A stretch of 64,000 bases of DNA from Microbacterium rhizomatis (GCF_008710745.1 NZ_VYSA01000001.1:930001-994000), one strand, 5' to 3'; positions 1 through 9,135 are shown, counted from the first letter of the stretch. The notes: generated by a model not told the origin, from the letters alone. Numbers and translations are program-made.

Positions 1-1023
1 GCCTTCGCCAACACCCTGTTGGCCGCAACATCCGCTCTGGCACTGCTCGCGGCACGCCGCTGGCCCGGCCCGACGGTCGCCGTCGTCGCGGCGCTTGCGA
101 CGATCGATCTGTTCGTCCCGCCCGACGCCGGGCCGCCCTCCATCGCGCTCGCGTTCGCCATCATCGGAGGGGTCGTCCGCGGTGCACGCACGTGGGCTCT
201 GGTCGCGGTCGGCACGGCGTGGGTCACCGCCGTGGTCACGGCCGGAGTGGTCGGCCAGAGCTGGCATCCGTTCCGCATCGCTCTGGTGACCGTCGGATTG
301 GCGGCGTGCTTCGCGATCGGCGAAGGCATTCGCTCCCGCTTCGAGCACGCAGCGGCCCGAAGAGCGCAGCTCAGCGAGCGCCGACTCGTCGCAGAGCAGG
401 AGGAGCGCACCCGCATCGCGCGCGAGCTGCACGATGTGCTCGCCCACTCCCTCAGCCAGATCGCCGTACAGTCCGGCGTCGGCCTGCACCTCTTCGACCG
501 CGAGCCTGAGCGCGCGCGCGAGGCCCTCGCCAGCATCCGCTCGCTCAGCGCCACCGGACTCGATGAGGTCCGTGGCGTGCTGACCTTCCTCCGCGGCGAT
601 GAAGGGGGCGCGCCTCGTACGGCGCCGCTCACTCCGCAGCCGCAGCTGGCCGACCTTGCTCCCCTTGTCGCGCAGCGCTCCAGCATGGGACTGACCGTCA
701 CTCTCGAGGACCGACTCGGTGGGGCGATGCCGTCCAGCGCCGTGCAGACCACCGCGTACCGGATCGCACAGGAGGCTCTCACGAACGTGGTCCGCCACTC
801 GGCCGCCGTCACGGCGACGGTCACCCTCGCCCGAGTCGGTTCCGACCTCGTCGTCACGATCGAGGACGACGGCACCGGCGTCGAGGAAGCGCGCAGCGAG
901 GGCGCCGGCATCCGCGGCATGCGCGAGCGAGCCGCCCTGGCCGATGGCAGCCTCGCGATCACCCCCACGGCGCGCGGCGGCACGACCGTGACGGCGCGCC
1001 TGCCCTGGGACGGCCCCCAGTGA
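1..1023 (+). CDS. Two-component sensor histidine kinase, 5' partial
   Basis: Membrane histidine kinase that autophosphorylates and passes phosphate to the response regulator encoded next. The frame is open from base 1, so the true start lies outside the window; 340 residues are visible. The visible N-terminal part holds several hydrophobic membrane segments, then a coiled linker. The HisKA_3 dimerisation box is ARELHDVLAHSLSQ, with the phospho-acceptor His codon at about 430. A HATPase domain follows, with the N-box-like AQEALTNVVRHS and a glycine-rich end (EGAGIRGMRERA). This is the NarL/DesK-type kinase class. The stimulus cannot be told from sequence. The stop is 10 nt before the regulator start, so the two are co-transcribed. 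Confidence 0.93.
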   Translation, partial: AFANTLLAATSALALLAARRWPGPTVAVVAALATIDLFVPPDAGPPSIALAFAIIGGVVRGARTWALVAVGTAWVTAVVTAGVVGQSWHPFRIALVTVGLAACFAIGEGIRSRFEHAAARRAQLSERRLVAEQEERTRIARELHDVLAHSLSQIAVQSGVGLHLFDREPERAREALASIRSLSATGLDEVRGVLTFLRGDEGGAPRTAPLTPQPQLADLAPLVAQRSSMGLTVTLEDRLGGAMPSSAVQTTAYRIAQEALTNVVRHSAAVTATVTLARVGSDLVVTIEDDGTGVEEARSEGAGIRGMRERAALADGSLAITPTARGGTTVTARLPWDGPQ

Positions 1024-1033
1024 GGTCCGTCGC

Positions 1034-1696
1034 GTGATCCGCATCGCACTGGCCGACGACCACCAGCTGGTGCGCGCCGGGTTCCGCGCGCTCCTGGACT
1101 CGGAGCCTGACATGCAGGTCGTGGCCGAGGCATCCGGAGGTGAGCAGCTGCTGCGCGAACTGCGTCGCACACCGGTGGACATGGCACTCCTGGACATCCG
1201 GATGCCGGACGGCGACGGACTGTGGACCACGGAGCAGATCGCAGCCGACCCGCACCTCGACGGTGTCAGAGTGATCATCGTCACCACCTTCGAACTCGAC
1301 GAGTACGTCGCCAGGGCGATCCGCGCGGGTGCGAGCGGGTTCCTCCTGAAAGACACCGAGCCGGTCGAACTGATCCGTGCGGTGCGGGTCGTCGCCGACG
1401 GAGATGCCCTGCTGTCGCCGCGCGTCACGCGCCGACTGCTCGAGCGCGCGGCGATCGGGCTGCGGGATGCCGAGGCTCCACGCGAACTCGCGGCGCTCAC
1501 CGAGCGTGAGACCGAGGTCCTGAGGCTCGTCGGGAAGGGCCTGACGAACGATGAGATCGCCGCCGAGCTGTTCCTCTCACCACTCACCGCGAAGACCCAT
1601 GTGTCTCGCGTCATGCAGAAACTCCATGCGCGTGACCGCGTGCGTCTCGTCGTGATCGCCTACGAATCCGGTCTCGTCGTGCCCGGATGGCAGTAG
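1034..1696 (+). CDS. NarL/LuxR-family response regulator
   Basis: Cytoplasmic DNA-binding partner of the preceding kinase, 220 residues, the normal family length. The receiver domain (about 1-120) has the acidic pocket ADDH near the N-terminus, the phospho-acceptor Asp54 in LLDIRMPDG and the conserved Lys in FLLKDTEP. The C-terminal LuxR helix-turn-helix (about 150-210) reads LTERETEVLRLVGKGLTNDE and then SPLTAKTHVSRVMQKL. The start is GTG, 10 nt after the kinase stop. Target genes are unknown; the small SHOCT protein downstream could be one, but nothing in the sequence shows this. Confidence 0.95.
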   Translation: MIRIALADDHQLVRAGFRALLDSEPDMQVVAEASGGEQLLRELRRTPVDMALLDIRMPDGDGLWTTEQIAADPHLDGVRVIIVTTFELDEYVARAIRAGASGFLLKDTEPVELIRAVRVVADGDALLSPRVTRRLLERAAIGLRDAEAPRELAALTERETEVLRLVGKGLTNDEIAAELFLSPLTAKTHVSRVMQKLHARDRVRLVVIAYESGLVVPGWQ

Positions 1697-1713
1697 GCCG
1701 GCAGAGACCTACT

Positions 1714-1744
1714 CCGGGGGAAGCATCCCGGTTCGCTCCCCCGG
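1714..1744 (+). terminator. Hairpin after the two-component genes
   Basis: Arms CCGGGGGAAGC (1714-1724) and GCTCCCCCGG (1735-1744) pair apart from one bulged A. No T-tract follows, so this is a weak terminator candidate. Confidence 0.35.
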
Positions 1745-1831
1745 GCGGATTCGCCGCCGATCGCCGCAGCGTTGACTCGAGGTATCGATCGGGAGGCACG
1801 AGCCGCCCGATCCCGACCGAGAGGATCAGCA

Positions 1832-2143
1832 ATGTCATCGACTCTTGCAATCGCGGCACCCGCGGTCGCCGCGCACTTCGGACCGTGGGGATGGGGGCCC
1901 GGGCCGTGGCTCCTGCTGATCCCGCTCTTCTGGATCATCGTGCTCGGCATCTTTTTCGCGGTGTTCGGGCGCCGCTGGCGCCGATCCGCGCGTGAGAACG
2001 GCTACGGCCCCTACGGCCGCGCCAGCGCCTCGGGCCAGGCGGAGGTCACGCTCGCGGAGCGATTCGCGAAGGGTGACATCGACGAGGTCGAATACCGCGC
2101 TCGCCTCGAAGTTCTCAGAGCCAACGCCGCGCGATCCTCCTGA
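1832..2143 (+). CDS. Small membrane protein with C-terminal SHOCT domain
   Basis: Protein of 103 residues. One hydrophobic membrane helix sits at about 25-45 (LLLIPLFWIIVLGIFFAVF), then a basic stretch (RRWRRSAR) and a C-terminal SHOCT-type motif (LAERFAKGDIDEVEYRARLEVL region, about 75-97). SHOCT motifs are short oligomerisation-like modules common in bacterial membrane proteins; no enzymatic role is implied. The ATG at 1832 was chosen because GAGAGGA lies 8-10 nt upstream; an in-frame TTG at 1772 has no such support. The gene may belong to the regulon of the upstream two-component system. Confidence 0.8.
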   Translation: MSSTLAIAAPAVAAHFGPWGWGPGPWLLLIPLFWIIVLGIFFAVFGRRWRRSARENGYGPYGRASASGQAEVTLAERFAKGDIDEVEYRARLEVLRANAARSS

Positions 2144-2171
2144 GCCCGTCCTCTGATCTTCCTGAGCCCGC

Positions 2172-2203
2172 CGTGCACCGGGTGCCGCGCCGCCCGGTGC
2201 ACG
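2172..2203. terminator. Bidirectional terminator hairpin
   Basis: Perfect 11-bp stem CGTGCACCGGG (2172-2182) / CCCGGTGCACG (2193-2203) with a 10-nt loop, between two convergent genes. There is no clear T-tract. Confidence 0.6.
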
Positions 2204-2220
2204 AAGCCGTCTGAGCGCCG

Positions 2221-3216
2221 TCAGCGGGTGCGGGAAGTCCATTCGCGGAGACGCTCCAGCGTCCAGGTCGTGACGATTCGCTCGGGCGGAACACCCGCCC
2301 GCTCCGCGCGTTCGGCGCCGTAGTCGATCAGCGAGAGCTGGCCGGGCGCATGCGCGTCCGAGTCGATGGAGAACAGACACCCCTCATCCAGCGCGATCGC
2401 GATCAGGTCGTCCGGCGGATCCTGGCGCTCGGGACGCGAATTGATCTCGACCGCGACCCCGTGCTCCGCGCATGCGCCGAACACCGCACGGGCATCGAGC
2501 GTCGAGGGCGGGCGCGTGCCGCGTGACCCCTCCACAAGCCGCCCTGTGACGTGCCCGAGCACATCGACACGGCCGCTCGAGAGCGCCCTGACGAGGCGGC
2601 GGGTCATGGGTCCGCGCTCCATCCGCAGCTTCGAGTGGGCAGAGGCCACGACGATGTCGAGCTCTTCGAGCAGCTCCCGCTCCTGGTCGAGACCGCCTTC
2701 CTCCAGGATGTCGACCTCGATGCCCGACAGCAGCGTGAAGTCCTCCCCGCTCAGGCCCGCGACGATCGTGAGCTGGGCCCGCAGCCGCTCCGGCGACAGC
2801 CCGTTGGCCACACGCAGCCGCGGCGAATGGTCGGTGAGTGCGAGGTACTCGTGGCCGAGCGTGCGTGCCGCATCGACCATCAGATCGATCGAGGTGAGCC
2901 CGTCCGACCATTCGCTGTGGCTGTGCAGATCGCCACGCAGCAGTGGCCGAAGGGCCGACGTGCGTTCGACCCCCGCCCGTTGCCGCAGGTCGGCGAGGTA
3001 TGCGGGCACCTGGCCCGCCAGGGCTTCCTGGATCACGGCGAAGGTCGAGTCGCCGATTCCCTTGCGACGGCGGAGGGATGCTGCGTCCCGCAGCTGCTCG
3101 TCCGTCAGACCCGCGATCGCCTCGGAGGCAGCGCGAAACGCCTTCGACTTGTATCGCGACGATCGCTCGCGTTCGAGGAGCGTCGCGATCTCGTTGAGGG
3201 CGTCCAGAGCGTGCAC
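2221..3216 (-). CDS. PHP-domain metal-dependent phosphoesterase
   Basis: Protein of 331 residues, cytoplasmic. The N-terminal ~90 residues resemble the helix-hairpin-helix part of family X DNA polymerases (LRRRKGIGDSTFAVIQEAL). The rest is a PHP domain with metal-binding motifs GDLHSHSEWSDG, ALTDHSPRL, SGIEVDIL, VASAHSK and DSDAHAPGQL. It therefore looks like the C-terminal half of a PolX protein without the polymerase palm, as in many stand-alone actinobacterial PHP hydrolases. Whether it acts on DNA ends or a small phosphoester is unknown. The GTG at 3216 was chosen because TATGCT lies exactly 6 nt upstream, fitting the leaderless pattern seen across the window. Confidence 0.85.
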   Translation of the reverse strand: MHALDALNEIATLLERERSSRYKSKAFRAASEAIAGLTDEQLRDAASLRRRKGIGDSTFAVIQEALAGQVPAYLADLRQRAGVERTSALRPLLRGDLHSHSEWSDGLTSIDLMVDAARTLGHEYLALTDHSPRLRVANGLSPERLRAQLTIVAGLSGEDFTLLSGIEVDILEEGGLDQERELLEELDIVVASAHSKLRMERGPMTRRLVRALSSGRVDVLGHVTGRLVEGSRGTRPPSTLDARAVFGACAEHGVAVEINSRPERQDPPDDLIAIALDEGCLFSIDSDAHAPGQLSLIDYGAERAERAGVPPERIVTTWTLERLREWTSRTR

Positions 3217-3228
3217 GGCCCCAGCATA
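3217..3228 (-). promoter_or_regulatory. Leaderless -10 box of the PHP gene
   Basis: On the minus strand TATGCT (3228-3223) is followed by GGGGCC and then the GTG start, placing transcription start at or next to the start codon. Confidence 0.5.
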
Positions 3229-3265
3229 CGAACGACCTCCGACGACACGTCGGCACGAGGCGCGG

Positions 3266-4330
3266 TTACGCGCTCGCGAGCTCCTGGGTGACCGCGACCC
3301 ACTCCTCGAGCTTCGCCTCGGCCGCACCGCCGTCGATCGCCGCTGCCGCCGCATCCTGCGCCTCCGCGAGCCGCTCGAGGATGGGGCGCTGCACTTGCGT
3401 CGCATCTTGAGCCAGCTGGAACGCCACGAGTCCCGCGGCCGCGTTGAGCACGACGATGTCGCGCACCGCTCCGCGCTCACCGGCGAACACCCGTCGCACG
3501 ATGGTCGCATTGTGCGCCGGCTCGCCACCCAGCAGATCATCGATGTCGGCGAGCGGGATGCCCAGGTCGCGCGGGTCGAGATCGTGCTCGTGCACATCAC
3601 CGCGGCTGATCTCCCACAGCCTGCTGTGGCCGGTCGTGGTCAGCTCGTCCAGCCCGTCGTCACCGCGGAAGACCAGCGCCGTCGCCCCTCGTGTGCGGAA
3701 CACGCCGGTGATGAGCGGGACACGGTCGAGGATCGCGACGCCGACCGCGTTCGCCTCGGCTCTGGCCGGGTTGCACAACGGCCCGAGGATGTTGAACACC
3801 GTCGGCACGCCGAGTTCGGCTCGGGTCGGGCCCGCGTGCCGGAAGCCCGGATGAAACGCGCTCGCGAACGCGAACGCGATCCCGGTGCGATCGAGGCTCG
3901 CGGCGACCGCCTCGGGCGAGATCGTCAGATCGACCCCGAGTGCGGCCAGCACATCGGAAGAGCCGGACGACGAACTCGCCGCCTTGTTGCCGTGCTTGAG
4001 GACCGGAACGCCGGACGCTGCGGCCACCACGGCCGCCATCGTCGACACGTTCACCGTCCCGAACCTGTCGCCCCCCGTGCCGACGATGTCCAGCACGTTG
4101 GGGTCGACGGGCAGGGGGACCGCGGCCTCGAGGATCGCGTCGCGGAACCCGACGATCTCATCCACAGTCTCGCCTTTCGCGCGGAGCGCGATGAGGAAGC
4201 CTGAGAGCTGAGAAGGCGTCGCAGCCCCCTGCATGACCTGACGCATCGCCCACGCGGACTCGGACACGCTCAGGTCGCGTCGCTCCAGGAGGGTGGTGAG
4301 GAGATCCGGCCACCGGTACAGCTCTGCCAT
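3266..4330 (-). CDS. trpD: Anthranilate phosphoribosyltransferase
   Basis: Tryptophan biosynthesis enzyme joining anthranilate and PRPP to give phosphoribosyl anthranilate. It has 354 residues, the usual length. Family signatures are all present: the PRPP loop VGTGGDRFGTVNVST (about 83-97), KHGNKAASSSSGSSDVL (about 112), HPGFRHAGPTRAELG and the FNILGPLCNPA motif. No other trp gene is adjacent, so this copy is detached from a trp operon. The ATG at 4330 is preceded by a TAGGAT box 8 nt away and lacks a clear ribosome-binding site. It is divergent from ctaE. Confidence 0.96.
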   Translation of the reverse strand: MAELYRWPDLLTTLLERRDLSVSESAWAMRQVMQGAATPSQLSGFLIALRAKGETVDEIVGFRDAILEAAVPLPVDPNVLDIVGTGGDRFGTVNVSTMAAVVAAASGVPVLKHGNKAASSSSGSSDVLAALGVDLTISPEAVAASLDRTGIAFAFASAFHPGFRHAGPTRAELGVPTVFNILGPLCNPARAEANAVGVAILDRVPLITGVFRTRGATALVFRGDDGLDELTTTGHSRLWEISRGDVHEHDLDPRDLGIPLADIDDLLGGEPAHNATIVRRVFAGERGAVRDIVVLNAAAGLVAFQLAQDATQVQRPILERLAEAQDAAAAAIDGGAAEAKLEEWVAVTQELASA

Positions 4331-4338
4331 GAGCAACG

Positions 4339-4344
4339 ATCCTA
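4339..4344 (-). promoter_or_regulatory. Probable -10 box of trpD
   Basis: TAGGAT on the minus strand, 8 nt upstream of the trpD ATG, suggests a leaderless or nearly leaderless transcript. Confidence 0.4.
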
Positions 4345-4422
4345 GTCAGGGCCGGTGTCGCGGACTCGCCAGGTGACCGCGGGGGATGCATCGGCGTCGT
4401 CACGGGGCTCCGTGCGTTCTCC

Positions 4423-4443
4423 GAGCACCTTCCTAGGGTGCTC
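4423..4443. other. Small hairpin in the trpD-ctaE divergent gap
   Basis: GAGCACC (4423-4429) pairs with GGTGCTC (4437-4443) around a 7-nt loop. It lies between two divergent promoters, so it could be an operator. The rest of the 184-base gap holds only the two promoter boxes that I can see. Confidence 0.3.
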
Positions 4444-4502
4444 CTAAGTTCGATGAGGCCAAATCGATGCCTCAGATGGGAAACTCATGCTCTGAAGTCG
4501 GC

Positions 4503-4514
4503 CATAATGACTAC
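4503..4514 (+). promoter_or_regulatory. Leaderless -10 box of the ctaE-qcrCAB operon
   Basis: CATAAT (4503-4508) is followed by six bases and the GTG start at 4515. There is no Shine-Dalgarno sequence, which supports that GTG over earlier in-frame ATGs. No convincing -35 TTGACA is present. Confidence 0.5.
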
Positions 4515-5150
4515 GTGACGACCACGCCAGCGACCTACTCTCAGGCGATGCGTTCCGTCAAGCGACCGGATCCGGTCGCTGTCGGCACCATCGTGTGGCT
4601 CGGCAGCGAGGTGATGTTCTTCGCGGGTCTGTTCGCGATCTACTTCACCCTTCGCAGCACCTCCCCGGAACTGTGGGCTGATCGGTCCCAGCTTCTGAAC
4701 GTCCCGTACGCGTTCGTCAACACGGTCATCCTCGTGCTGTCGTCCGTGACGTGCCAGATGGGTGTGTTCGCGGCCGAGCGCTTCCAGCCTTACACCGTCA
4801 AGTCGAACTCGTTCTGGCAGCGCTGGGGCATGGTCGAGTGGTTCTACCTCACCTTCGCCCTCGGAGCGATCTTCGTCTCGGGCCAGGTCTGGGAATACGC
4901 GCAGCTGGTCGCCGAGGGAATGCCGATCGACGCCAACTCGTATGCGTCGGCCTTCTACCTCACGACCGGCTTCCACGCTCTGCACGTGACGGGCGGACTC
5001 ATCGCGTTCCTGCTCGTCATCGGCCGCGCGTTCGCCGTCAAGAACTTCGGGCGCAAAGAGATGACGACCGCGATCGTCGTGTCGTACTACTGGCACTTCG
5101 TCGACGTCGTCTGGATCGCCCTGTTCGCCGTCATCTACTTCCTGAAATAG
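4515..5150 (+). CDS. ctaE: Cytochrome c oxidase subunit III
   Basis: Structural subunit III of the aa3-type oxidase in the plasma membrane. It has 211 residues and about five transmembrane helices. Typical motifs are [22 protein letters not shown] near the N-terminus, the helix ending [15 protein letters not shown], and the C-terminal [15 protein letters not shown]. The length fits the short five-helix actinobacterial form. It is the first gene of ctaE-qcrC-qcrA-qcrB (18 nt to qcrC); the other oxidase subunits are encoded at 10.4-13.5 kb on the other strand. The linkage with bc1 genes matches the actinobacterial bcc-aa3 supercomplex. Confidence 0.96.
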   Translation: MTTTPATYSQAMRSVKRPDPVAVGTIVWLGSEVMFFAGLFAIYFTLRSTSPELWADRSQLLNVPYAFVNTVILVLSSVTCQMGVFAAERFQPYTVKSNSFWQRWGMVEWFYLTFALGAIFVSGQVWEYAQLVAEGMPIDANSYASAFYLTTGFHALHVTGGLIAFLLVIGRAFAVKNFGRKEMTTAIVVSYYWHFVDVVWIALFAVIYFLK

Positions 5151-5168
5151 AGCGGAGCACTTCCCGAA

Positions 5169-5969
5169 ATGTCACGAGAGAAGAAGCGGCGTTCAGGCGG
5201 ACGTCGCAGCCCCCTCGCAGCCGCAGCATTGATCGGCATCGGTCTGCTCCTGACCGGCGGCGTCTACGCCGGCGCGTCCGCGGCGATGGCCGCGACCACA
5301 GACACCACGGTCACCTCCACGCTCACCGCGGACGACGGCAAGAAGCTGTTCCAGGCCAACTGCGCCACGTGCCACGGGCTGGCGCTCGAGGGCACCGAGA
5401 ACGGGCCGTCGTTGTACGGCGTGGGCGAGCTCGCCGTGCACTTCCAGGTCAGCACGGGTCGCATGCCGCTGCAGATGCAGGGGCCGCAGGCCCCTCAGAA
5501 GCCCGTGCAGTTCACCGATGACGAGATCGCCGCCATGGCCGCCTACGTGCAGTCCCTGGCACCCGGCCCGACCTTCCCCTCGAAAGAGGTCACGGACGCG
5601 CAGGGCGATGTCGCCAACGGCGGCGAGCTCTTCCGGGTCAACTGCGCGATGTGCCACAACGTCGCCGGTGCCGGCGGCGCGCTCACGGAAGGCAAGTACG
5701 CCCCCAACCTGCACACGGTCACGCCGTTGAACATGTACGCCGCAATGGTCACCGGACCGCAGAACATGCCGGTGTTCAACGACATGAACCTCACGAAGGA
5801 GGAGAAGCGCGACATCATCTCCTACCTCGTCTACCTGCAGAACAACGAGTCGCCCGGTGGCTTCTCGCTCGGATCGCTCGGACCTGTGTCCGAGGGCCTC
5901 TTCATCTGGATCTTCGGGATCGGCACACTGATCGCCATCACGGTGTGGATCACCGCGAAGTCCAACTGA
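5169..5969 (+). CDS. qcrC: Dihaem cytochrome c subunit of the bcc complex
   Basis: Carries electrons from the bc1 core directly to the oxidase, replacing soluble cytochrome c. It has 266 residues. A basic N-terminus and hydrophobic segment (about 15-42) form an uncleaved or cleaved signal anchor. Two cytochrome c folds follow, with haem motifs CATCH (65-69) and CAMCH (159-163). Candidate axial Met residues lie in GRMPLQMQ and PQNMPVF. A C-terminal transmembrane helix (about 243-263) anchors it. Fused dihaem organisation is the hallmark of actinobacterial QcrC. It sits between ctaE and qcrA. Confidence 0.97.
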   Translation: MSREKKRRSGGRRSPLAAAALIGIGLLLTGGVYAGASAAMAATTDTTVTSTLTADDGKKLFQANCATCHGLALEGTENGPSLYGVGELAVHFQVSTGRMPLQMQGPQAPQKPVQFTDDEIAAMAAYVQSLAPGPTFPSKEVTDAQGDVANGGELFRVNCAMCHNVAGAGGALTEGKYAPNLHTVTPLNMYAAMVTGPQNMPVFNDMNLTKEEKRDIISYLVYLQNNESPGGFSLGSLGPVSEGLFIWIFGIGTLIAITVWITAKSN

Positions 5970-6004
5970 TCGACGACAACAGACCGGAACGCACGAGGAG
6001 CACC

Positions 6005-7063
6005 ATGGCACACGAGGACGACGCGCTCGAGCACGAGAGGGCTTCATGGAAGCCCTCCCCGGGGCTCGCTGTCGCGGTCACCGATCCGGTGCAGCCCCCT
6101 GCCCTTCCGCCGCATCGCGAGCGGATCACCGACAAAGACCCGGCGGCGATGAAGCGCGCCGTCCGCACGGTCTACACGCTGTTCTACCTGTCGGTCGCCG
6201 CGAGCATCTGGGCTGTGGCCGCCTACATGATCTTCCCGATCGAAGACGGCCAGATCGTCAGCATCCGCGACAACAATCTCTTCATCGGTCTCGGCATCGC
6301 CCTCGCGCTGCTCGCGATCGGAGTCGGTGCGATCCACTGGTCCAAGGCGATCATGTCCGATCGCGAGTTCATCGAGCCGCGTCACGCCACGCGCGGCCGT
6401 GACACCACGCGTACCGCCGTCGTCGAGGCCTTCGCGGTCGCGAACGAGGAGTCCGGCTTCGGGCGTCGTGCGATGATCCGCAACTCGCTGTTCGCTGCGC
6501 TCGTCGCATCGGTGATCCCGGGAATCACCCTGTTCCGCGGGCTCGCCCCCCAGAACGAAGACCCGGTGGAGCTGCTCAGCCACACCATGTGGAAGCAGGG
6601 GATGCGACTGGCGCACGACCCGTCGGGAGAGCCGATCCGCGCGGCGGACATCACCCTCGGCTCGGCGGTTCACGTGATCCCGGAAGAGCTGGCCTCGCTC
6701 GGCCATGCCGAGGGCTACCTCGACCAGAAGGCCAAAGCGATCGTGCTGCTCATGCGGATGCTTCCCGAGCAGATCACCGAGGCCCCCGACAAGAAGGACT
6801 GGTCGTACGACGGCATCGTCGCGTACTCCAAGGTCTGCACGCACGTCGGCTGCCCCGTCGCGCTCTACGAGCAGCAGACGCACCACCTCCTGTGCCCGTG
6901 CCACCAGTCGCAGTTCGACGTGTCCAACGGGGCTGCCGTGATCTTCGGACCGGCTGCGCGCCCCCTGCCGCAGCTGCCCATCACGATCGACGCGGAGGGC
7001 TACCTGATCGCTCGTAGCGACTTCCTCGAACCCGTCGGCCCGAGCTTCTGGGAGCGCCACTGA
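6005..7063 (+). CDS. qcrA: Rieske iron-sulfur subunit of the bcc complex
   Basis: 2Fe-2S protein that takes an electron from menaquinol and passes it to cytochrome c. It has 352 residues. The ATG at 6005 is preceded by ACGAGGAGCACC. Three transmembrane helices in the first ~190 residues are the actinobacterial form, rather than the single helix of mitochondria. The cluster motifs are CTHVGC (Cys278, His280) and CPCHQSQFD (Cys297, His300), with Cys283 and Cys299 placed for the disulfide. The stop codon overlaps the qcrB start by one base, implying translational coupling. Confidence 0.97.
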   Translation: MAHEDDALEHERASWKPSPGLAVAVTDPVQPPALPPHRERITDKDPAAMKRAVRTVYTLFYLSVAASIWAVAAYMIFPIEDGQIVSIRDNNLFIGLGIALALLAIGVGAIHWSKAIMSDREFIEPRHATRGRDTTRTAVVEAFAVANEESGFGRRAMIRNSLFAALVASVIPGITLFRGLAPQNEDPVELLSHTMWKQGMRLAHDPSGEPIRAADITLGSAVHVIPEELASLGHAEGYLDQKAKAIVLLMRMLPEQITEAPDKKDWSYDGIVAYSKVCTHVGCPVALYEQQTHHLLCPCHQSQFDVSNGAAVIFGPAARPLPQLPITIDAEGYLIARSDFLEPVGPSFWERH

Positions 7064-8892
7064 TGACCACCGCATCTGCCGCCGGTCCGGCCATCACGAC
7101 GGAGACCGGCACGACCCGATTCCAGTCCACCGTGAAAGAAGCGCCGCTCGGCGGTCGCTTCCTCGGTGCGACGGCGAACTACATCGATGAGCGCACCAGC
7201 CTCTCCGGACTCGTCAAAGAACTCGGTCGCAAGATCTTCCCCGACCACTGGTCGTTCATGCTCGGCGAGATCGCGCTCTGGAGCTTCGTGGCTGTGCTGC
7301 TGTCCGGCACATTCCTGACGTTCTTCTTCCAGGCATCGATGGTGCCGACGCACTACACGGGTGCCTACATCCCGATGCGCGGCGTCGAGATGTCGGCTGC
7401 GCTCCAGTCGACGCTGCACATCTCATTCGACGTGCGTGGCGGGCTCCTGGTACGCCAGATCCACCACTGGGCAGCGCTCGTGTTCGTCGCGGGCATCGGC
7501 GTCCACATGCTCCGCATCTTCTTCACGGGTGCGTTCCGCAAGCCCCGCGAGCTGAACTGGGTCATCGGCTTCATCCTGTTCATCCTCGCGATGGCCGAAG
7601 GCTTCACCGGCTACTCGCTCCCCGATGATCTACTCTCGGGCAACGGTCTTCGCATCATCGACGGGATGATCAAGGGAATCCCCGTGATCGGCACATGGAC
7701 ATCCTTCCTGCTGTTCGGCGGGGAGTTCCCCGGCGACGCGATCGTGGGGCGCCTGTACACGCTGCACATCCTGCTGCTCCCGGCGATCCTCGTCGGACTC
7801 CTCGTGCTTCACCTCATGCTCATGGTGATCAACAAGCACACGCAGTTCGCCGGCCCGGCGCGCACCAACAGCAACGTCGTCGGCTACCCGATGATGCCGG
7901 TGTACATGTCGAAGATGGGCGGCTTCTTCTTCATCACCTTCGGTGTCATCGTGCTGATCGCGTCGCTCTTCACGATCAACCCGATCTGGGCGTACGGTCC
8001 CTACGACCCCTCCCCTGTGTCGGCCGGTACCCAGCCCGACTGGTACATCGGCTTCGCCGACGGGATGCTGCGACTGATACCGCCGCATCTGGAGAGCGTG
8101 TTCTGGGGCCACACGTGGTCGTGGAACATCCTCATCCCCCTCGGCATCATCGGTGTGTTCATCGTCCTCGTACTGATCTACCCCTTCATCGAGGCGTGGG
8201 TCACGGGCGACAAGCGCGAGCACCACATCGCCCAGCGGCCGCGCAACGCTGCGACACGAACGGCCATCGGTGCGGCCGGCGTCACGATGTACGCCGTCAT
8301 GTGGGCCGCTGCCTCGTCCGACATCATCGCCACGCATTTCCAGCTGACGATGGAGGGCGTGATCCACACCCTCCAGGTACTCCTGATCCTCGGGCCGATC
8401 ATCGCCTACTTCGTCGCCAAGCGGATGGCGCTCGCGCTCCAGAAGAAGGACCGCGAGATCGCACTCCACGGCTACGAGTCCGGTCGGATCGTGCGACTGC
8501 CCGGCGGCGAATACATCGAGGTGCACCAGCCCGTCGACGAATACGATCGCTGGAAGCTCATCGGTCACGATGCCAACGAGCCGCTCGTCGTTCGCCCCAA
8601 CGCACAGGGGCGCATCCCCTGGCACGAGAATCTGCGTGCATCGATGTCGCGCTGGTTCTTCGAGGACCGCATCCTGCCGCTGACCCAGGCCGAGCTCGAT
8701 GCGGCTGTGGCGCACCAGCACCACGAGCTGGAGCACATCGCCCACGACGAGGACGAAGAGCTCCAGGGCGCTCACGAGCGCGCCGGTGTTCCGGACGCCC
8801 CGCACCACCCGATCGACGACGGTCACTCGTCTGAGACAGCGGTGCGCCCCTCGAACGTGATCATCCCGGACGACCGAGGCACCAAGAGCTGA
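7063..8892 (+). CDS. qcrB: Cytochrome b subunit of the bcc complex
   Basis: Membrane subunit holding two b haems and the menaquinol sites. It has 609 residues. The N-terminal b6-like half contains TLHISFDVRGG, RQIHHWAALVFVAG and LPDDLLSGNG. The quinol-oxidation region has PVSAGTQPDWYIGFADG, the actinobacterial counterpart of the PEWY motif. A hydrophilic C-terminal extension of about 130 residues beyond the last helix is typical of actinobacterial QcrB. The start ATG overlaps the qcrA stop. It is the last gene of its operon, followed by a clear hairpin. Confidence 0.97.
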   Translation: MTTASAAGPAITTETGTTRFQSTVKEAPLGGRFLGATANYIDERTSLSGLVKELGRKIFPDHWSFMLGEIALWSFVAVLLSGTFLTFFFQASMVPTHYTGAYIPMRGVEMSAALQSTLHISFDVRGGLLVRQIHHWAALVFVAGIGVHMLRIFFTGAFRKPRELNWVIGFILFILAMAEGFTGYSLPDDLLSGNGLRIIDGMIKGIPVIGTWTSFLLFGGEFPGDAIVGRLYTLHILLLPAILVGLLVLHLMLMVINKHTQFAGPARTNSNVVGYPMMPVYMSKMGGFFFITFGVIVLIASLFTINPIWAYGPYDPSPVSAGTQPDWYIGFADGMLRLIPPHLESVFWGHTWSWNILIPLGIIGVFIVLVLIYPFIEAWVTGDKREHHIAQRPRNAATRTAIGAAGVTMYAVMWAAASSDIIATHFQLTMEGVIHTLQVLLILGPIIAYFVAKRMALALQKKDREIALHGYESGRIVRLPGGEYIEVHQPVDEYDRWKLIGHDANEPLVVRPNAQGRIPWHENLRASMSRWFFEDRILPLTQAELDAAVAHQHHELEHIAHDEDEELQGAHERAGVPDAPHHPIDDGHSSETAVRPSNVIIPDDRGTKS

Positions 8893-8908
8893 GACTGACC
8901 GGCCCGGA

Positions 8909-8951
8909 AGCCCCGGCACGACCCTCCCGAGTGAGTGGGCGTGCCGGGGCT
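8909..8951 (+). terminator. Terminator of the ctaE-qcrCAB operon
   Basis: Perfect 12-bp stem AGCCCCGGCACG (8909-8920) / CGTGCCGGGGCT (8940-8951) with a 19-nt loop, followed by TTCGGTTT. It lies 16 nt after the qcrB stop. The remaining ~190 bases before the next gene show only its promoter box. Confidence 0.75.
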
Positions 8952-9135
8952 TTCGGTTTGCGCCGGGGTTTCCGAACATCTCAAAGGATGCCGGAGGCTG
9001 AAGTCGTCTCGGACGGCCTGTAGGGGAAGGTTCTCGGCCATTCATCCTCTCGCTTGCACGCCCCGAGCACCGTGGAAGGCAGGAATCGAGCGAGGCATGA
9101 CCGCGGACAGCGCGGTGGAGACCTCACGCGCGTCC

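Noticed and set aside
2366..4204. A 612-codon plus-strand open frame opposite the PHP and trpD genes
   Set aside because: It runs across two genes that have clear family motifs; its translation is compositional noise.
4479..4484. GGAAAC upstream of ctaE as an ECF-sigma -35 element
   Set aside because: It is 18 nt from CATAAT, which looks like a housekeeping-type box; a single hexamer in GC-rich DNA is not enough.
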